This document shows positions 13,928 through 16,842 of a DNA stretch of 16,842 nucleotides, piece after piece. How positions within the stretch are numbered: position 1 is the first letter of the stretch; the number at the start of each line of letters is the position of its first letter. Below the pieces are notes generated by a model. It searched no databases. It saw only the letters and a program-made list of their open reading frames with translations, and was not told where the DNA came from. A program made the position numbers and the translations under genes. The DNA lies in contig JAPLGH010000053.1 of NCBI GenBank assembly GCA_026390285.1, positions 1 to 16,842 of the forward strand, written 5' to 3'. The DNA comes from Caldisericota bacterium. GTDB lineage: Bacteria; Caldisericota; Caldisericia; Cryosericales; Cryosericaceae.

Positions 13928-14578
13928 CTAGCGGATCCGCCTCGGGCGAAACGCCCGGTTTGCCCACGAGAGCGCCTCACGGTCAGTGACTTCGTGAAAA
14001 TCTTCATAGAACTGGCCGACAGCCATGAGCCATTCGGCGGCGTGGACTGCCACAACATGGTATCCACGTTCGGTGAGCTGGCGCATCACTTCCTTGTCCA
14101 CGACTGGCGTTCCTACCGTAGGGATACACCCCATGCTGGTGACGACGTCCGCGGCTGCAATCATGGTAGCTCCGGTCGCGATACCGTCGTCGACGACCAG
14201 CACACGTGCACCGCGTTCCCATGTCTGGGGGATGTAACGCTCGAACAGCTCTGCGTACAGGACAAGGCGTTCCTTCTCAAACCCGATCTCAGCTTCGAGA
14301 TGCTCACGCCGTTCGTGCGCGGATTCAGGTGCCAGGATGGTGGCAAAACTGCCGTTTCCGGCGTACCCGAGAGCCCCCACGGCAAGTTCGCGGTTGGCAT
14401 CGGCACGGATCTTGCGGATGAGCAGGACGCCGAACGGCAACCCAAGTTCCTGGGCGACAACAGACCCGACGACGACACCGCCGCGTGGAATTCCACAGCA
14501 AAGGTCGAAGACCAACCCCTGGTCTCGGACCTCACTTGCCAGTTTGGCTCCCGCTTCTTCTCGCGAAAGGAAGACCAT
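13928..14578 (-). CDS. phosphoribosyltransferase-family protein (COG1926-like)
   Basis: This 216-residue type I phosphoribosyltransferase-fold protein carries the PRPP-binding loop VLVVDDGIATGATM (126-139), with the paired Asp and the TGAT turn. Upstream are GIPRGGVVVG (29-38) and LLIRKIRADANRELAVGAL (52-70), the latter matching the RKIG-x-NPELAIGA pattern of the COG1926 group of predicted phosphoribosyltransferases. The family is of ordinary length here, and its substrate base is unknown. The start was placed at the ATG with AGGAG four bases upstream; an in-frame ATG four codons earlier (14590) has none. It lies 124 nt downstream of the GNAT gene on the same strand, with an inverted-repeat element between. 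Confidence 0.82.
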   Translation of the reverse strand: MVFLSREEAGAKLASEVRDQGLVFDLCCGIPRGGVVVGSVVAQELGLPFGVLLIRKIRADANRELAVGALGYAGNGSFATILAPESAHERREHLEAEIGFEKERLVLYAELFERYIPQTWERGARVLVVDDGIATGATMIAAADVVTSMGCIPTVGTPVVDKEVMRQLTERGYHVVAVHAAEWLMAVGQFYEDFHEVTDREALSWANRAFRPRRIR

Positions 14579-14600
14579 CGTGCTCCTCACACTGCATCAT

Positions 14601-14685
14601 GCTCGACCGTAGATATGGAAATTCCCGCTTCTATCAGCATGACAGAACGGGAAATTTGGTCAACACCCATGCCTACGGGTCAAGC
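14601..14685. repeat. nested imperfect inverted repeat between GNAT and phosphoribosyltransferase genes
   Basis: Outer arms GCTCGACCGTAG (14601-14612) and CTACGGGTCAAGC (14673-14685) pair with one bulge and one mismatch. Inner arms TTCCCG (14622-14627) and CGGGAA (14648-14653) pair perfectly and continue past one mismatch. The element sits in the leader of the minus-strand phosphoribosyltransferase mRNA. There is no T-tract, so it does not look like a terminator. A weak minus-strand promoter (TTGACC with TGCTGA 18 nt later) overlaps it. Confidence 0.45.
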
Positions 14686-14702
14686 GTTAAGAGCCCATGG
14701 GG

Positions 14703-15251
14703 TCAGACCTCAAGATACCAGACGATGGCGGTCTCGTCCTCGCTGCCTGGCGTGGCCTGCAGATAGAGCCGGTCGAACCCGCCGATGACGAAGCCGTAGT
14801 CACGGTAGAACATGCACGCCGTCACATGGACGTCCTGTGTTTCTGCACGCAGCCAGTGCAGTCCCCGGGCAAGAGCCCACGCCTTGACAGAGTTCATCAG
14901 CAGTGTGGCGATGTCATGATGACGGTGCCCATGCTCGACGCGCAGCCCCCAGACACGCGCCATGTTGTTGTGGTCTTCCTGGACGCATGCCTGTCCCACC
15001 AGGGTCTCTCTGGCAAACGCAAGATAGATGGCCGCATCATCTCTGCCGAGATACGCACGGTCGGGACAGCAGTCCTCTGTCTTCATGTAGGGATGCTGGA
15101 CGCAATCGACGTCGAAATCATAGTTGTCGCCACACATGGACACCTTGATGCGGGCCTTAACGGCAAAGCTACTGCGGATCCCGTCCACGTACCTGGCCAT
15201 GTCCGGTGTCGCCCGTACGATCCGTATGCCGAGATCAGTCATGTTATCCAT
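14703..15251 (-). CDS. GNAT-family N-acetyltransferase, SatA-like
   Basis: This 182-residue acetyltransferase of the GNAT fold resembles streptothricin acetyltransferase (SatA type) in its second half. The central strand has VWGLRVEHG, then the acetyl-CoA loop. The segment LRAETQDVHVTACMFYRDYG (about 136-155) followed by GFVIGGFDRLYL is close to the SatA pattern of LETQD-x-N-x-A-C-x-FY. The usual acetyl-CoA loop Q/R-x-x-G-x-G/A is altered: here it reads RHHDIA, with Asp in place of the first Gly, which may weaken cofactor binding. Known family reaction: transfer of acetyl from acetyl-CoA to an amino group, for SatA the beta-lysine of streptothricin. The start is uncertain (ATG at 15251, or GTG at 15257); no ribosome-binding site is seen. 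Confidence 0.75.
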   Translation of the reverse strand: MDNMTDLGIRIVRATPDMARYVDGIRSSFAVKARIKVSMCGDNYDFDVDCVQHPYMKTEDCCPDRAYLGRDDAAIYLAFARETLVGQACVQEDHNNMARVWGLRVEHGHRHHDIATLLMNSVKAWALARGLHWLRAETQDVHVTACMFYRDYGFVIGGFDRLYLQATPGSEDETAIVWYLEV

Positions 15252-15287
15252 ATCCACATCATATACGGAGGGGCGCGCGAAAGGGGA

Positions 15288-15349
15288 AGCCGGTATTCAC
15301 AACGACGCTTTCGCGTCGCCAGACATGCACCACTACGCCTCATCCGGCT
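15288..15349 (-). promoter_or_regulatory. structured leader of the GNAT gene (hairpin with GAAA tetraloop)
   Basis: On the minus strand CGACGC-GAAA-GCGTCG (15318-15303) forms a perfect 6-bp stem closed by a GNRA tetraloop. It is enclosed by a second perfect pairing, AGCCGG (15349-15344) with CCGGCT (15293-15288). The structure would end about 36 nt before the GNAT start. It has no T-tract. It may be a stabilising or regulatory leader; no known riboswitch class is recognised. Confidence 0.4.
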
Positions 15350-15400
15350 CTTTGGCCCGTCGTTCGTGAAGGAGGGCTTCACCATGACGCCCAGATGCGG

Positions 15401-15428
15401 TTGCCAAGAGGTAACATGATGGTATAAT
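15401..15428 (+). promoter_or_regulatory. strong sigma70-type promoter
   Basis: TTGCCA (15401-15406) is followed after 16 nt by a perfect TATAAT (15423-15428), inside a locally AT-rich stretch. It is the best consensus promoter in the window. It points to the short signal-peptide ORF at 15549, leaving a leader of about 110 nt, and perhaps to the non-coding stretch beyond. Confidence 0.65.
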
Positions 15429-15548
15429 ATTATTATCTAAATAAATTCAGCATGTGCGGCGCATGGCCGGGCACTTACGTCGAGGGGCGGATGTCCAGCC
15501 TTCCGATCGTAGAAGAGAAGCCGCCTGAGGGTGGGGGAAGGGAACAAG

Positions 15549-15759
15549 ATGAGGAGATTACTTACAAGGCTCGTGGTTCTGTCGATATTCTGGTTAGTTT
15601 TCGCCGTGAGCCAGCGTGCTGTATCCAGCACAGATCTTGACCAGAGCGGATCTTGACCAGATCAGCAACGCATGCAGGAATAGTAGAGGTACCCCGTTTT
15701 TGAGCTGCCCGCATGAGACGCTTGACTCTATTGTTGCGGGATTAATGGTTGTTGCGTAG
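15549..15759 (+). pseudogene. small secreted peptide gene, apparently broken by a 16-bp tandem duplication
   Basis: An ATG with a GGAAGG site upstream starts a textbook signal peptide: MRRLLTRLVVLSIFWLVFAV, then SQRAVSS. The frame stops at 15654-15656 after 35 codons. The stop arises inside a tandem repeat of GATCTTGACCAGA with a 16-nt period. If one unit is removed, the frame stays open to the TAG at 15757-15759, giving about 65 residues that include the cysteine-containing pieces ISNACRNSRGTPF and LSCPHETLDS. No family is recognised for the tail, so the longer product is a hypothesis; a genuine 35-residue peptide or chance are alternatives. The consensus promoter at 15401-15428 supports transcription. 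Confidence 0.35.
15633..15661 (+). repeat. short tandem duplication, 16-nt period
   Basis: GATCTTGACCAGA occurs at 15633-15645 and again at 15649-15661 with GCG between. Because the period is not a multiple of three, it shifts the reading frame of the signal-peptide ORF at 15549. Confidence 0.8.
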
Positions 15760-16075
15760 CATCTTCAACTGCTGAATGGGAACTGCTTTGCTGCATTCTT
15801 CGTGAAGGAGGCAATGCATAGCAAGCAAGGACTGAAGGTTTGGTGAAGTTCTCGTTCACGGGTCACGCCTTCCACGCCATCACCGCAGACAGTTTTGTCA
15901 TGCTGGGGAGCTTATCCCACTTCAGTTGTCCAGCACGTGCGGTAGGCCTTTCATAGCCGACGACATTGGATAGTCGTCTGCAGGTTCCGGTCGTAGCAGA
16001 ATCCAGGTGGGTTGATGCCCACGCCCGTCGCCATCATTCTCGACGCTGGCGGCACATTTTAGAGGAGAGAGATTC
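15760..16075 (+). other. non-coding stretch with several hairpins upstream of the repeat protein
   Basis: No plausible coding region was seen on either strand in this roughly 320-nt stretch. It contains several stem-loop candidates. TGCTGG (15901-15906) pairs with CCAGCA (15930-15935) around an inner GGGA/TCCC. GACGAC (15959-15964) pairs with GTCGTC (15973-15978), and CGTCG (16027-16031) with CGACG near 16042. An isolated ribosome-binding-like TTCGTGAAGGAGG at 15799-15811 repeats the one at 15363-15375. The stretch may be a long structured leader of the gene at 16076, an unrecognised small RNA, or decayed sequence. No known RNA family was recognised. Confidence 0.35.
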
Positions 16076-16842
16076 ATGAAAAAAGCTCTATCAGTTTTCA
16101 TCGTAGCATGTCTCGTCCTGTCACTGTCCGCTGGGATCATCACCCAGATGCCTTCTGCCCGGGCTGCTGTTAGCGACAAGGCCATCACCGCCTTCAACTT
16201 CAACGCGCTGACCCCGGCGGTCATCGGAATAGTCAATGAGACCACCAAGACGGTCGCCCTCATGGTACCGTTTGGCGCGGTCGTCACTGCTCTCGTGCCG
16301 ACCATCACGATCACGGGCGCATTAGTCAGTCCAGCTTCTGGAGTGGCTGCCAACTTCACCACCCCGGTCGTCTATACGGTAGCAGCGGCTGACGCATCGA
16401 CCCAGGCGTATGTCGTCACGGTAACTTCTGCTCCGAACCCCGCTACGCTCAAGGCGATCACCGCGTTCAACTTCAACGCATTGAGCCCGGCGGTGATCGG
16501 CGTCGTCAACGAAACCCTTCATACAGTTGCCTTGACGGTACCGTTTGGCGCGGTCGTCACTGCTCTGGTACCGACCATCACGATCACCGGCGCATTAGTC
16601 AGCCCAGCTTCTGGGGTGGCTCATGACTTCACCACCCCGGTCGTTTATACGGTAGCAGCGGCTGACGCATCGACCCAGGCGTATGTCGTCATGGTGACTG
16701 TCGCTGTCAACCCCGTCTCCAAAGCGATCACCGCGTTCAACTTCAACGCATTGAGCCCGGCGGTGATCGGCGTCGTCAACGAAACCCTTCATACAGTTGC
16801 CTTGACGGTACCGTTTGGCACGGTCGTCACTGCTCTCGTGCC
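16076..16842 (+). CDS. secreted protein of tandem ~90-residue repeats (runs off the window)
   Basis: An ATG with GAGGAG upstream opens a frame that stays open to the window end (255 codons seen). A signal peptide (MKKALSVFIVACLVLSLSAG, ending near SARA) is followed by repeats of about 90 residues. Each begins with KAITAFNFNAL, then PAVIGIVNET, a VPFG turn, VTALVPTITITGALVSPASG, a FTTPVVYTVAAADASTQAY strand and a VT-rich end. These are beta-sandwich, surface-type repeats resembling DUF5018-like or Ig-like domains of extracellular proteins; the ADASTQAY-x-VTV ending is typical of them. Two repeats are complete and the third is cut off. An IVAC tetrapeptide in the signal peptide fits a lipobox, but the hydrophobic core continues past it, so signal peptidase I cleavage is more likely. 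The full length and the C-terminal domains are unknown. Confidence 0.75.
   Translation, partial: MKKALSVFIVACLVLSLSAGIITQMPSARAAVSDKAITAFNFNALTPAVIGIVNETTKTVALMVPFGAVVTALVPTITITGALVSPASGVAANFTTPVVYTVAAADASTQAYVVTVTSAPNPATLKAITAFNFNALSPAVIGVVNETLHTVALTVPFGAVVTALVPTITITGALVSPASGVAHDFTTPVVYTVAAADASTQAYVVMVTVAVNPVSKAITAFNFNALSPAVIGVVNETLHTVALTVPFGTVVTALV
16178..16842 (+). repeat. tandem coding repeats, 270-273 nt period
   Basis: Units begin at 16178, 16451 and 16721, each at a KAITAFNFN codon run. Periods are 273 and 270 nt, i.e. 91 and 90 residues. Units 2 and 3 are almost identical in DNA over the 122 nt visible, silent positions included. Unit 1 differs more in its first 80 nt. This points to recent expansion or gene conversion. 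Confidence 0.88.

Noticed and set aside
13994..14788. 264-residue plus-strand frame
   Set aside because: It covers the phosphoribosyltransferase gene antisense and runs through the inverted-repeat region. The PRPP loop on the other strand is decisive.
15452..15640. 62-residue plus-strand frame after the strong promoter
   Set aside because: It has no ribosome-binding site and an unremarkable composition. The signal-peptide ORF in another frame is more convincing.
15760..16075. possible tRNA, riboswitch or known structural RNA
   Set aside because: No T-loop, RNase P, SRP, tmRNA or common riboswitch core was recognised. The stems seen are short and unlinked.
16322..16792. two similar minus-strand frames of 65-66 residues
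   Set aside because: They resemble each other only because they are antisense to the tandem coding repeats of the secreted protein.
1..16842. CRISPR array, transposon or prophage
   Set aside because: No regularly spaced short repeats, transposase or integrase motifs, or phage structural genes were seen. The repeats present are coding repeats and one local gene duplication.

Overview
The window reads as a moderately GC-rich, anaerobic, fermentative bacterium. Evidence: an oxygen-sensitive tungsten-type aldehyde:ferredoxin oxidoreductase with its own ferredoxin, a butyrate kinase, strong AGGAGG-type ribosome-binding sites and sigma70-like promoters. No 16S rRNA, tRNA or universal marker gene is present. 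The lineage is therefore open; Firmicutes-like or Caldisericota/Cryosericota-like are only guesses. There is no phage, transposase, integrase or CRISPR signal.

Left part (1-4828): the first 45 codons of butyrate kinase and an OFA-type MFS transporter lie on the minus strand, the transporter behind a clear TTGACA-N17-TAGGCT promoter. On the plus strand follow a fusion of a ClbS/DfsB four-helix domain with an isochorismatase-type cysteine hydrolase, and a cysteine-rich DUF3795 protein. A minus-strand cupredoxin lipoprotein comes next, then a plus-strand arsenite methyltransferase whose start overlaps the stop of a possible tiny ORF.

Middle part (4870-7844): two tandem SIMPL (DUF541) secreted proteins, each a complete cassette with the same ECF-sigma-like promoter (GGAAC-N17-CGTC), a nearly identical leader and the same terminator hairpin. 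Next come two tandem EVE-domain genes. The first is broken by an internal deletion and frameshift, the second is intact, and each has a 10-nt palindrome exactly 25 nt before its start.

Redox part (7883-13917): three membrane proteins of unknown function lead into a tight plus-strand cluster of AOR, a ferredoxin with four [4Fe-4S] motifs, a DUF362 protein and a small membrane protein. The spacings of 8, 12 and 3 nt suggest one transcript. The likely role is ferredoxin-linked aldehyde/carboxylate redox chemistry, but the substrate cannot be read from the sequence.

Right part (13928-16842): a COG1926-like phosphoribosyltransferase and a SatA-like GNAT acetyltransferase lie on the minus strand, separated by an inverted-repeat element. 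A consensus promoter (TTGCCA-N16-TATAAT) then leads into a short signal-peptide ORF that appears broken by a 16-bp tandem duplication. About 320 nt of apparently non-coding, hairpin-rich sequence follows. The window ends inside a secreted protein built from nearly identical 90-residue repeats.
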